Below are positions 51,120-58,443 of a DNA stretch of 64,000 nt, piece by piece. The stretch comes from Nocardioides panaciterrulae (GTDB lineage Bacteria; Actinomycetota; Actinomycetes; Propionibacteriales; Nocardioidaceae): NCBI RefSeq assembly GCF_013409645.1, contig NZ_JACCBG010000001.1, forward strand, positions 3,036,001-3,100,000, read 5' to 3'. The position numbers and the translations under genes were made by a program. Position 1 is the first letter of the stretch. The number at the start of each line of letters is the position of its first letter. Below the pieces are notes generated by a model, which had not been told where the DNA came from, did not search any database, and saw nothing but the letters and a program-made list of their open reading frames with translations.

Positions 51120-51363
51120 ACCACAGGATAGGCACCAAGGACGCTATTCGTCAAGGTCTTCGAATAATCCACAGGGCGCGGAATTGACCCTCGACAGGTT
51201 TCGGTGACGGCCGCCGCGGTGGCGCAGTCCCGACCGGGGGCCGTTGCCGTCGACTTTTGGGTATTCCCACCCAGCGTTCAGGACGGGCAGCCGCTCCGGT
51301 CGCCAAGGTGGGGGCCGGGACGGCGGGCGTCGGACCGGGCCAGCGGAGGCGGAGGAGACGACG
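51120..51363 (+). promoter_or_regulatory. upstream region of the ACP/NadE-like pair
   Basis: This 244-base gap holds the divergent promoters of the DUF222/HNH gene and the acyl-carrier-like gene. A short AT-rich stretch (about 51145-51170, TCGTCAAGGTCTTCGAATAA) and TTGACC at 51184-51189 could form a promoter for the plus strand. No riboswitch or long palindrome is seen. A GGAGGA ribosome-binding site at 51351-51356 serves the next gene. Confidence 0.4.
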
Positions 51364-51624
51364 GTGGTGGAGCAGAGCGTCAGGACCGAGCTGAGGGAGT
51401 TCATCAGCGCGAACTACCTGTTCGGGGACGTCTCGCGCTTCCCCGGCGACGAGGACTCCCTGCTCGAGCGAGGGATCCTCGACGCCGCCGGGGTGCTCGA
51501 GCTGATCGAGTTCCTCGAGGCGCAGTTCGGCATCGAGGTGTGTGACGACGAGACCGTGCTCGGCAACCTCGACAGCATCTCCGGGCTGACCCGGTTCGTC
51601 CTCACCAAGTGCGCCGTCGCTTGA
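51364..51624 (+). CDS. acyl-carrier-like protein lacking the phosphopantetheine serine
   Basis: An 86-residue protein with the length, acidic character and helix pattern of acyl carrier proteins (ELREFISANYLFGDVSRFPG; LERGILDAAGVLELIEFLEA). The conserved Ser that receives 4'-phosphopantetheine (in DS) is Ala41 (LDAAG, codons GAC GCC GCC GGG), so it cannot be charged at the usual position. The start is GTG (51364 or 51367) seven bases after GGAGGA. The next gene overlaps its end and codes for an NAD-synthetase-like protein that also lacks catalytic residues. The pair resembles ACP/NadE units in some surface-polysaccharide clusters, from memory. Confidence 0.85.
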   Translation: MVEQSVRTELREFISANYLFGDVSRFPGDEDSLLERGILDAAGVLELIEFLEAQFGIEVCDDETVLGNLDSISGLTRFVLTKCAVA

Positions 51625-52640
51625 GCAGCGTCGTCGGCTCCGTGGGCGGCGGGCGGCCGCTCAGCCTCGAGGACCTCGCTATCGACGTCGAAGGCGAGGC
51701 CGATCGGATCTGCCGGGCCGTCGTCGACCACGCGGGCCGCTCGATGCGCCGCGGCGCCGTGGTCGCGCTCGCCGGGGACGTCGGCTCCGCGGTCACCGCC
51801 GCGCTCTGCGTCCGGGCGATCGGGCAGGACCGCGTGCTCGCGCTCCTGCTGCCCGAGCGCGAGTCCGCCGAGGACATGCTGCGGCTGGCCCGGCTGGCGG
51901 CCGGTTCGCTCGGCGTCGAGACGCTGCTCGAGGACGTGACACCCGCGCTCGAGGCGGTGGGCTGCTACCGAAGGAGGGACGACGCGGTCCGGCTGGTCTG
52001 CCCGGCGTACGGCGAGGGCTGGCGCTCCAAGCTGGTGCTGCCGAGCGTCCTGGAGTCCGACGGCATCCGACTGTGCTCGGTCTTGGTCCAGCCGCCGGAG
52101 GGGCCCCCGGAGCAGCACCGCCTCACCCCCGACTCCTACCTGGCACTGCTGGCGGCGCTCAGCCTCAAGCCGCGGGTGCGCAAGATGCTGGAGCACCACC
52201 ACGCCGACCGCCTCAACTTCGTCACGACCGGGACCTCGAACCGCCTCGAGCACGACCAGGGGCTGTTCGTCCGGCTCGGAGACGGGGAGGGCGACATCAA
52301 GCCGCTCGCGCACCTCTACCAGACCCAGGTGCAGGCGCTGGCGGCGTACCTCGGCATCCCCGGGCCGGTCCGCAACCGCCCCCCGAGCACCGACCCGCTG
52401 GCGCCGCCCCGCTCGGGCGGCGAGCTCTGCTTCGCGCTGCCCCCGGCCCAGATGGACCTGTGCCTCTTCGCGCACAACCGGGCGCTGCCGGCCGCCGCGG
52501 CGGCGGCCGCCGCCGGTCTCAGCCCCGAGCAGGTCGAGCGGGTCTTCCGCGACCTCGACCAGCGGCGCCGGGAGACCCGCCGCCAGCACCTCGCGTCGCG
52601 TCTGGTGGAGCCGGTTGCGGAGATCCGGTCCCTCACGTAG
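51609..52640 (+). CDS. NAD-synthetase-like protein with degenerate PP-loop
   Basis: A 343-residue protein aligned by eye with NAD synthetase (NadE): VVALAGDVGSAVTAALCVRA matches the SGG(I/V)DSA P-loop context, and TGTSNRLEHDQGLFVRLGDG with IKPLAHLYQTQVQALAAYLG matches later NadE motifs. The PP-loop SGGxDS reads AGDVGS at residues 55-60, losing the Ser, one Gly and the Asp that bind ATP; the TDE-type element is APPRSGGEL. It is therefore probably not a normal NAD synthetase. It overlaps the acyl-carrier-like gene by 16 bases. The start could also be TTG at 51621. It ends one base from the convergent protease gene. Confidence 0.85.
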   Translation: MRRRLSSVVGSVGGGRPLSLEDLAIDVEGEADRICRAVVDHAGRSMRRGAVVALAGDVGSAVTAALCVRAIGQDRVLALLLPERESAEDMLRLARLAAGSLGVETLLEDVTPALEAVGCYRRRDDAVRLVCPAYGEGWRSKLVLPSVLESDGIRLCSVLVQPPEGPPEQHRLTPDSYLALLAALSLKPRVRKMLEHHHADRLNFVTTGTSNRLEHDQGLFVRLGDGEGDIKPLAHLYQTQVQALAAYLGIPGPVRNRPPSTDPLAPPRSGGELCFALPPAQMDLCLFAHNRALPAAAAAAAAGLSPEQVERVFRDLDQRRRETRRQHLASRLVEPVAEIRSLT

Positions 52641-53960
52641 TCAGCCTCGCAGGCCGCCCGGCGTGCCGTCGGGGCACCAGCCGCCGGGGTCGTAGGCACA
52701 CTCCGGCGGTACGTCGTAGGCGCTGATGTCGAGATCCGGGCCGGTGTAGACGTCGGGGTTGCCCCACAGCCAGCGTGAGCGGTGGATGGACCAGCGCCGG
52801 TCGACCCAGCGTTTCTCGGCTCCGGTGCCAGCGTCCACGCCCCAGTAGTCGTCGCGGTGGCAGTCCAGCCGGTAGGCCGCCCGGCTCCACTCCGGCGCGT
52901 TCAGGCCCCACTTGGGGTCGTCCGGGTCGGTGCCGAACGCCGCGAAGGTGTCCGCCGTGGCGCCGCCGCACGCGTCGTAGTGCTGCCCGTCCGCGTCGTA
53001 GTCGTTGTAGCAGAGCAGGTCGGCGCAGTCGGAGGCGTGACCGACGGGGTTCAGCGGGTTGTAGTGCGGCGCGGACGGCAGCATCGCGCCGAGGCTGTGC
53101 GCCCACTCGTGGGCCAGGACCTCCCCGAGGCTGCCGCCGGCGGCCGGGTCGAGGTTCGCCCCGTCCTGGCGGACGTTGACGGCGATCCACGTGCCCGCCG
53201 CCTCGTTACGGTTCTGCGGTCCCGGCTGGTCGTCGAGGCGCTGGAACGTCCCGTCCGCGGCGATGACGGCGGCGCCACCACCGGGGTTCCAGCCGCCGGG
53301 TCCCTGCTCGATCACCACGTAGCGGCGGTCCGGCCGGTCGTAGCCGAGCGCCTCGAGCCAGGGGAACAGGCCCTGCCGGCGCGGGGTTGCCGGGTCGCCG
53401 TCGTTGTCGTAGTTCTCGTAGGGCTCGCGGCGCCAGACGTCGATGGGGACCTGGACCCGGTCGTAGGCCACCTGGCAGAGACCGTCGGGCCCGGGCTCGG
53501 TCACCACCCGCGGCGTGTGGTCGGCCAGCTTGGCGGGCGCCGAGTCGATCACGTGCGCCCACGACGCCGCGAAGACCGAGCTGGCCCGACGCACCGCCGC
53601 GCGTACGGCGGGCCGGCGGGTCGCCAGCAGCGAGGCGTGCGCGTCCCCGGCCCGCTGCGCCCAGATGAACTGGTAGGCCACGCCGGACTGCGCGCCACAG
53701 TTGAGCGGGTACTGCGCGAAGGACCAGGTGCGGAACGACCACGGGCCGCGGTCCTGGGGTTGGTTCTGCCAGCCGGGCAGCTCGGTCGCCCGGAGCCACG
53801 AGACCGTGTCGTCGGGGCTGGACCGGATGACCCCCCCGGCCGGGTCGCGGCCGGCGGCGGCGTACGGCGTCGGGTGCGCGACCGGGGTGCCACCGAGGCC
53901 CGCCGCCAGGCCCACGGCCACAGTGAGCGCCCTCACGACGACCCGCCGACCTCGGTCCAT
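52641..53960 (-). CDS. secreted zinc metalloprotease
   Basis: A 439-residue exported protein. A signal peptide spans about residues 1-35 (VRALTVAVGLAAGLGGTPVA). The catalytic motif HEWAHSLGAMLPSAPH at 284-299 has zinc ligands His284 and His288 and catalytic Glu285, with a third ligand likely in the following loop. Several Cys pairs (NCGAQSG, CADLLCYND, CHRDDYWG, PPECAYDPGGWC) suggest disulfides. It does not match the common thermolysin or S8 families, so its family is uncertain. The start ATG at 53960 follows GGAGGC. The stop abuts the convergent NadE-like gene. Confidence 0.85.
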   Translation of the reverse strand: MDRGRRVVVRALTVAVGLAAGLGGTPVAHPTPYAAAGRDPAGGVIRSSPDDTVSWLRATELPGWQNQPQDRGPWSFRTWSFAQYPLNCGAQSGVAYQFIWAQRAGDAHASLLATRRPAVRAAVRRASSVFAASWAHVIDSAPAKLADHTPRVVTEPGPDGLCQVAYDRVQVPIDVWRREPYENYDNDGDPATPRRQGLFPWLEALGYDRPDRRYVVIEQGPGGWNPGGGAAVIAADGTFQRLDDQPGPQNRNEAAGTWIAVNVRQDGANLDPAAGGSLGEVLAHEWAHSLGAMLPSAPHYNPLNPVGHASDCADLLCYNDYDADGQHYDACGGATADTFAAFGTDPDDPKWGLNAPEWSRAAYRLDCHRDDYWGVDAGTGAEKRWVDRRWSIHRSRWLWGNPDVYTGPDLDISAYDVPPECAYDPGGWCPDGTPGGLRG

Positions 53961-54144
53961 GGCTGCCTCCTGGGAGGACCGTGAGACGCGGGAGGGCTCG
54001 ACTGATCCGGACGGCGCCGCCTTCACCAGTTCTGGTGGGCCGGGGCACCCGATTCCGGGTAATTCGCGGTGTCCCGGCCGAACGGCCCTACCGCGGATGA
54101 GCAGACTGCGTGTTCGAGTGTGCCCTGCTCCTAGAGTGGGCGGC

Positions 54145-54513
54145 GTGACCGAACGCCGCCGCCCGCACTGGGTCTACGATGCCGGCGAGGAGCCCGACCC
54201 GCGCTTCAGCCTCGCCAACGAGCGGACCTTCCTGGCCTGGGTGCGCACCGCCCTCGCGGTCATCGCCGGGGCGGTGGCGCTGCACCAGCTGGGGCTGCCC
54301 ACCTCGACCGCGCTGCGGACGACCGTGGTGGTCGGGCTGATGCTCTTCGGCGGGCTGATGGCGGGGCTGGCCTACCTGCACTGGGCCCGCGTCGAGCGGG
54401 CGATGCGCCACCGGGCCCCGCTGCCGGCGTTCGCGGCCGGCATGTGGCTGACGGTCGCGATCGTGCTCGTCTCGGTGCTGCTCGCGCTGGTGCTGGCGGT
54501 CAGCGGCCGCTGA
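54145..54513 (+). CDS. DUF202 membrane protein (YidH-like)
   Basis: A 122-residue protein with three hydrophobic helices and the DUF202 motif PRFSLANERTFLAWVRTALA. Family members are of unknown function, sometimes linked with transport or redox. The GTG start at 54145 is in a compact divergent context. The last 14 bases overlap the convergent TetR gene. Confidence 0.88.
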   Translation: MTERRRPHWVYDAGEEPDPRFSLANERTFLAWVRTALAVIAGAVALHQLGLPTSTALRTTVVVGLMLFGGLMAGLAYLHWARVERAMRHRAPLPAFAAGMWLTVAIVLVSVLLALVLAVSGR

Positions 54514-55051
54514 TCTGCTGGGCCGCCCGGGCCAGGTCGTCGACGCCGCGGGCGAGCTCCTCGGGCCGGTCGGTGGTCAGGTCGAGGTGGAAGCCGTAGA
54601 GCGCGGAGTCGACCAGCGTGACCACCCGGGCCACGCGGCGCGGCGGGGCGCCGCTGCGCACGAAGTAGTCGCGCAGCCCGGCGCTCCACCGCTCGTTGCT
54701 CGCCCGGGCGCCGCTGAGGTAGGGCTCCCGGCCGATCAGCCCGCTCGCCGCGGCCTGGCAGTAGACGTCGAGGCAGCCGTGCAGCGGCTCGGTCCGGTAG
54801 GCCGCCCACAGCCGGTTCACGGCCGACCGGACCGTGGGCGCGCCCGGCATCGCCGTCACGGCCGCGATCGCGCGCTCGGTGCAGCGGTCGACGACCTCCG
54901 AGACCAGGGCGTCCCGGCCGCCGAAGTGGTAGATCAGCATCCGGTCGCTGGTGCCGATCGCAGCCGCCAGCGGGCGCAGGGTCAACCCGATCAGCCCGTG
55001 CTCGAGCACGTGGTCGGTCACCTGGTCGAGCAGGTCCTCGCGACGGTTCAC
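54500..55051 (-). CDS. TetR-family repressor of the SMR transporter
   Basis: A 183-residue regulator. The helix-turn-helix is GLTLRPLAAAIGTSDRMLIY (about 22-41), followed by a TetR ligand-binding domain (RCTERAIAAVTAMPGA). It is divergent from the small multidrug-resistance transporter gene, and two tandem palindromes lie between them, so it most likely represses the transporter and itself until a drug or cation binds. The start is GTG at 55051; the 3' end overlaps the DUF202 gene by 14 bases. Confidence 0.9.
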   Translation of the reverse strand: MNRREDLLDQVTDHVLEHGLIGLTLRPLAAAIGTSDRMLIYHFGGRDALVSEVVDRCTERAIAAVTAMPGAPTVRSAVNRLWAAYRTEPLHGCLDVYCQAAASGLIGREPYLSGARASNERWSAGLRDYFVRSGAPPRRVARVVTLVDSALYGFHLDLTTDRPEELARGVDDLARAAQQISGR

Positions 55052-55060
55052 CGTCCCAGC

Positions 55061-55101
55061 GTAGCGAGTGCTACATTGGCGTGATGTAGCGAGTGCTACA
55101 T
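55061..55101. promoter_or_regulatory. two tandem palindromic operators
   Basis: GTAGCGAGTGCTAC at 55061-55074 and ATGTAGCGAGTGCTACAT at 55084-55101 share the core GTAGC-GAGT-GCTAC; the second has 7-base arms. They are 25 bases apart between centres, a little over two DNA turns. Both lie between the divergent tetR and SMR genes and are the clear targets of the TetR protein. The second overlaps the likely core promoter of the transporter. Confidence 0.9.
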
Positions 55102-55162
55102 CGGGCTCCGGCGGCTCCCTCGACGAGCCCGGACCCGCACGACGACTTCGGATGAGTGGGAC

Positions 55163-55486
55163 ATGTTCGGCGCAGTGCTGCTGATGATCGCGATCGGCAT
55201 GGAGGTGGCCTCGACGGCCCTGCTCCCCCGCGCCCAGGGGTTCACCGACCTCGGCTGGAGCGCAGTCGTGCTCGTGGGCTACGCGGTGTCGATCTGGCTG
55301 CTCGCGATCGTCGTACGCACGATGCCGGTCTCGGTGGCGTACGCCGTGTGGTCCGGCGTCGGCACCGCGGTGGTCGCCGGCATCGGCTTCATGTTCCTCG
55401 GCGAGTCGATGAGCTGGGTCAAGGCCACCTCGCTGGCGCTGATCGTGGTCGGCGTGGTCGGGCTCAACCTGGCGGGGTCGCACTGA
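55163..55486 (+). CDS. small multidrug resistance (SMR) transporter
   Basis: A 107-residue membrane protein with four helices. The conserved acidic residue of SMR proteins is Glu14 (MIAIGMEVASTALLPRAQGF), which binds cationic drugs in exchange for protons. Later helices match the family (SVAYAVWSGVGTAVVAGIGF; SWVKATSLALIVVGVVGLNL). SMR proteins act as dimers, and some members handle guanidinium. Regulation by the divergent TetR is strongly suggested by the tandem operators. Confidence 0.93.
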   Translation: MFGAVLLMIAIGMEVASTALLPRAQGFTDLGWSAVVLVGYAVSIWLLAIVVRTMPVSVAYAVWSGVGTAVVAGIGFMFLGESMSWVKATSLALIVVGVVGLNLAGSH

Positions 55487-55504
55487 GCCGGGCCGGGGGC
55501 CGCC

Positions 55505-57154
55505 CTACAGGCAGGCCGCGGCCGCGGCCCGGCCCGCGGTCCGGCCGCTGAACAGGCAGCCGCCGAGGAAGGTGCCCTCGAGCGCGTTGTAGCCGTGCAT
55601 GCCCCCACCCCCGAAACCGTTGACCTCGCCGGCGGCGTACAGCCCGGGCAGCGGGGGGCCGGCGGGGGTCAGGCAGCGTCCGGACAGGTCGGTCTCGAGA
55701 CCACCGAGGGTCTTGCGGGTGAGGATGTTCAGCCGGACGGCGATCAGCGGGCCGGCCTTCGGGTCGAGCAGCTTGTGCGGCCGGGCAACCCGGATCAGCC
55801 GGTCGCCGCGGTAGCGCCGGGCGCAGTGGATCGCGGTCACCTGGGCGTCCTTGCCGTAGGAGTTGTCGATCTCGCGGTCGTGCTGCTCGATCAGCCGGCG
55901 CAGCGCGGTCTCGTCGATCAGGCCGGGCTCGCCGACCCGGTTCATGCCCTCGACCAGCTCGCGCAGCGTGGAGGCGACCACGAAGTCCGATCCGTGCTGC
56001 TTGAACGCCTCGACCGGCCCGGGCGCGCCCTTCTTCACCCGCGACAGCAGCAGCCGGACGTCCTTGCCGGTGAGGTCGGGGTTCTGCTCGGAACCGGAGA
56101 GCGCGAACTCCTTCTCGATGATCTTCTGGGTCAGCACGAACCACGAGTAGTCGTGCCCGGTCGTGCGTAGGTGGCGCAGGGTGCCGAGCGTGTCGAAGCC
56201 CGGGAAGTACGGCGCGGGCAGCCGGCGGCCGGTCGCGTCCAGCCACAGCGACGACGGGCCGGGGAGGATCCGGATGCCGTGGTTCTCCCAGATCGGGTCC
56301 CAGTTGCGGATGCCCTCGACGTAGTGCCACATCCGGTCGGGGTTGATCACCCGGGCGCCGGCGGCCTCGCTGATCGCGAGCATCCGGCCGTCCACGTGCG
56401 CGGGCACCCCGGAGACCATGGTCCGCGGCGGCTCGCCGAGCCGCGCCGGCCACGACCGGCGGACCAGGTCGTGGTCGCCGCCGATGCCGCCGCTGGTCAC
56501 GATCACCGCCTGGCCGCGCAGCTCGAAGTCGCCGGTCACGACCCGGCTGCTCGGGCGGCCCCGGTCGACGCCGGTCGGCACGAGCACCGCGCCCCGCACG
56601 CCCACCGCCGCACCGTCCTCGACCAGCACCTCGTCGACCCGGTGCCGGAACGCGAACCGGATCCGCCCGCTCGCCACGTGCTCGCGCACCCGCCGCTCGA
56701 ACGGCTCGACCACGCCCGGCCCGGTCCCCCAGGTGAGGTGGAACCGCGGCACCGAGTTGCCGTGCCCCTCGGCCCGGCCGTCGCCGCGCTCGGCCCAGCC
56801 GACGACCGGGAACAGCCGGTGGCCCATCGCGCGCAGCCAGGCGCGCTTCTCGCCGGCGGCGAAGTCGACGTACGCCTCGGCCCACTGCCGCGGCCAGTGG
56901 TCCTCGGCGCGGTCGAACTGCGCGCTGCCGAGCCAGTCCTGCAGGGCGAGGTCGTGGGAGTCCCGGATGCCCATCCGCCGCTGCTCGGGGGTGTCGACGA
57001 GGAACAGCCCGCCGAGGCTCCAGAACGCCTGGCCGCCCAGCGACTGCTCGCCCTCCTGGTCGACCAGCACCACGCGGCGGCCGGCGTCCGCGGCCTCGGC
57101 GGCCGCGACCAGCCCGGCCAGCCCGGCCCCCACCACGACGACGTCGGTGTCCAT
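55505..57154 (-). CDS. FAD-dependent dehydrogenase (KstD/fumarate-reductase-like)
   Basis: A 549-residue flavoprotein. The N-terminal Rossmann motif is VVVVGAGLAGLVAAAEAADA. A large substrate-binding domain is in the middle (VSGVPAHVDGRMLAISEAAG), and the C-terminus PGLYAAGEVNGFGGGGMHGY is typical of the FAD-binding dehydrogenase family, which includes ketosteroid dehydrogenase-like enzymes. The substrate cannot be told. It is divergent from a PucR-type regulator, with a palindrome between the two genes, which suggests regulated catabolism. The start is ATG 57154. Confidence 0.9.
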   Translation of the reverse strand: MDTDVVVVGAGLAGLVAAAEAADAGRRVVLVDQEGEQSLGGQAFWSLGGLFLVDTPEQRRMGIRDSHDLALQDWLGSAQFDRAEDHWPRQWAEAYVDFAAGEKRAWLRAMGHRLFPVVGWAERGDGRAEGHGNSVPRFHLTWGTGPGVVEPFERRVREHVASGRIRFAFRHRVDEVLVEDGAAVGVRGAVLVPTGVDRGRPSSRVVTGDFELRGQAVIVTSGGIGGDHDLVRRSWPARLGEPPRTMVSGVPAHVDGRMLAISEAAGARVINPDRMWHYVEGIRNWDPIWENHGIRILPGPSSLWLDATGRRLPAPYFPGFDTLGTLRHLRTTGHDYSWFVLTQKIIEKEFALSGSEQNPDLTGKDVRLLLSRVKKGAPGPVEAFKQHGSDFVVASTLRELVEGMNRVGEPGLIDETALRRLIEQHDREIDNSYGKDAQVTAIHCARRYRGDRLIRVARPHKLLDPKAGPLIAVRLNILTRKTLGGLETDLSGRCLTPAGPPLPGLYAAGEVNGFGGGGMHGYNALEGTFLGGCLFSGRTAGRAAAAACL

Positions 57155-57219
57155 GCGGGCATCGTCGGGAGGACCGGGCGCACCGGTCAAGGAGGTCGCT
57201 CACTCCTCGCGCACGGGTG

Positions 57220-57236
57220 TTGTCATGTGGTGACAA
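57220..57236. promoter_or_regulatory. palindromic operator between dehydrogenase and regulator genes
   Basis: TTGTCA (57220-57225), spacer TGTGG, TGACAA (57231-57236) is a perfect 6-base inverted repeat, eight bases before the regulator's start codon and 66 bases from the dehydrogenase start. It is probably the binding site of the divergently encoded PucR-type protein and would cover its own ribosome-binding site or promoter. Confidence 0.7.
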
Positions 57237-57243
57237 TGGGGTC

Positions 57244-58377
57244 GTGGAGCAGCGTGAGGCGGTACGACGGGCCCTGGTCGCCGACCCGGCCCGGGTGGTG
57301 GACGACGTGGTGGGCGCGATCCGGGCCCAGATCCCGGCGTACCGCGCCCTCTCGCCAGCCCAGCTCGAGGAGGTCTCGGCGATCGCCGGCTGGGCCGCCT
57401 CGCGCATCCTCGAGCTGTGGGTGGCCGACGAGCAGCTGGCGCCCGCCGACGTGGCGCGGTTCCGGGGCATCGGCGCCGCGCGGGCGCTGGACGGCCGGCC
57501 GCTGCCGGTGGTGCTCCGGGCCTACCGGGTGGCCGGCACCCGGGTGACCGACCTGGTCGCCGAGGCCGGCGGCGACCGGCTGACCGTCGAGGACGCGCTC
57601 GCCCTGGCCCGGCTGTGGATGGCCAGCGTCGACACGCTCTCCGAGGCGCTCTACGCGGGCCACTCCGCGGCCAGCGAACGGCTCAGCGGCGACCGGGACC
57701 GGGCGCTGGCGGACCTCCTCGAGGACCTGCTCGACGGTCGCCAGGCCACCCGGACCGCGCTCGCCGACCGGTGCCGCGAGCTCGGCGTCACGCTGCCGGC
57801 CGCGCCCGCGGTCCTGGTGACCACCGGGCCGGCGCCGGCGGATGCCCTCCTCGCCCGGACCCGGGAGCGGACCACCGTCGCGCTGCTGGCAGACCCGGGT
57901 CGTGCGGGTGAGCGGGCGCCGCAGGGCCCGCTCCCCCACATGCCCGTGACCTGCTGCCTGGTCACCGCCCGCAGCACCGACGACGTGCCGCGCGCGCACC
58001 GCCTGGCCGCGCTCGCGGTCGAGCACGCTCCGGCCCGGGCCACCGCCGGCGGCCCGCTCGGCGAGGCGGACGCGCTGGTGCTGGCGCTGCTGGCCGCCCA
58101 CCGCGACGCCGACCCCGCCCGACTGGCCGGGCTGGTGCTCGGCCCGCTGGCCGACCAGCCGCACCTGGTGGCCGGCCTCGACGCCTACCTCGAGACCGGC
58201 AGCGCCAGCGCGGCGGCCGCGACCCTGGGCCTGCATCCGCAGACCATGCGGCACCGGCTGCGCCGACTCGTCCAGCGCACCGGCCGCGACCCGCGCCGGC
58301 CCTGGGACCGGTTCGTGCTGGAGGTCGCCCGGACGATCGCCGCAGCGGACGGTCCCGCGCCCGCGCCCGCGCGGTAG
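57244..58377 (+). CDS. PucR/CdaR-type helix-turn-helix regulator
   Basis: A 377-residue transcriptional regulator with a C-terminal PucR-type HTH (AYLETGSASAAAATLGLHPQ, then TMRHRLRRLVQRTGRDPRRP). The N-terminal two-thirds is a helical sensory region (ARFRGIGAARALDGRPLPVV; DRDRALADLLEDLLDGRQAT), and a GGDEF-like degenerate region lies between. Proteins of this type activate or repress an adjacent catabolic gene, here the divergent flavin dehydrogenase. The GTG start at 57244 lies eight bases after a palindrome. Confidence 0.88.
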   Translation: MEQREAVRRALVADPARVVDDVVGAIRAQIPAYRALSPAQLEEVSAIAGWAASRILELWVADEQLAPADVARFRGIGAARALDGRPLPVVLRAYRVAGTRVTDLVAEAGGDRLTVEDALALARLWMASVDTLSEALYAGHSAASERLSGDRDRALADLLEDLLDGRQATRTALADRCRELGVTLPAAPAVLVTTGPAPADALLARTRERTTVALLADPGRAGERAPQGPLPHMPVTCCLVTARSTDDVPRAHRLAALAVEHAPARATAGGPLGEADALVLALLAAHRDADPARLAGLVLGPLADQPHLVAGLDAYLETGSASAAAATLGLHPQTMRHRLRRLVQRTGRDPRRPWDRFVLEVARTIAAADGPAPAPAR

Positions 58378-58443
58378 CCCGGCCGGCCCCCCACCGGCGC
58401 GCGGACGACGCGAGGAGAGTCGTCGCCGCGTACCCTCTGCGCC

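Noticed and set aside
51609..52640. Functional NAD synthetase (nadE)
   Set aside because: The ATP-binding SGGxDS loop is replaced by AGDVGS, so the normal name would mislead.
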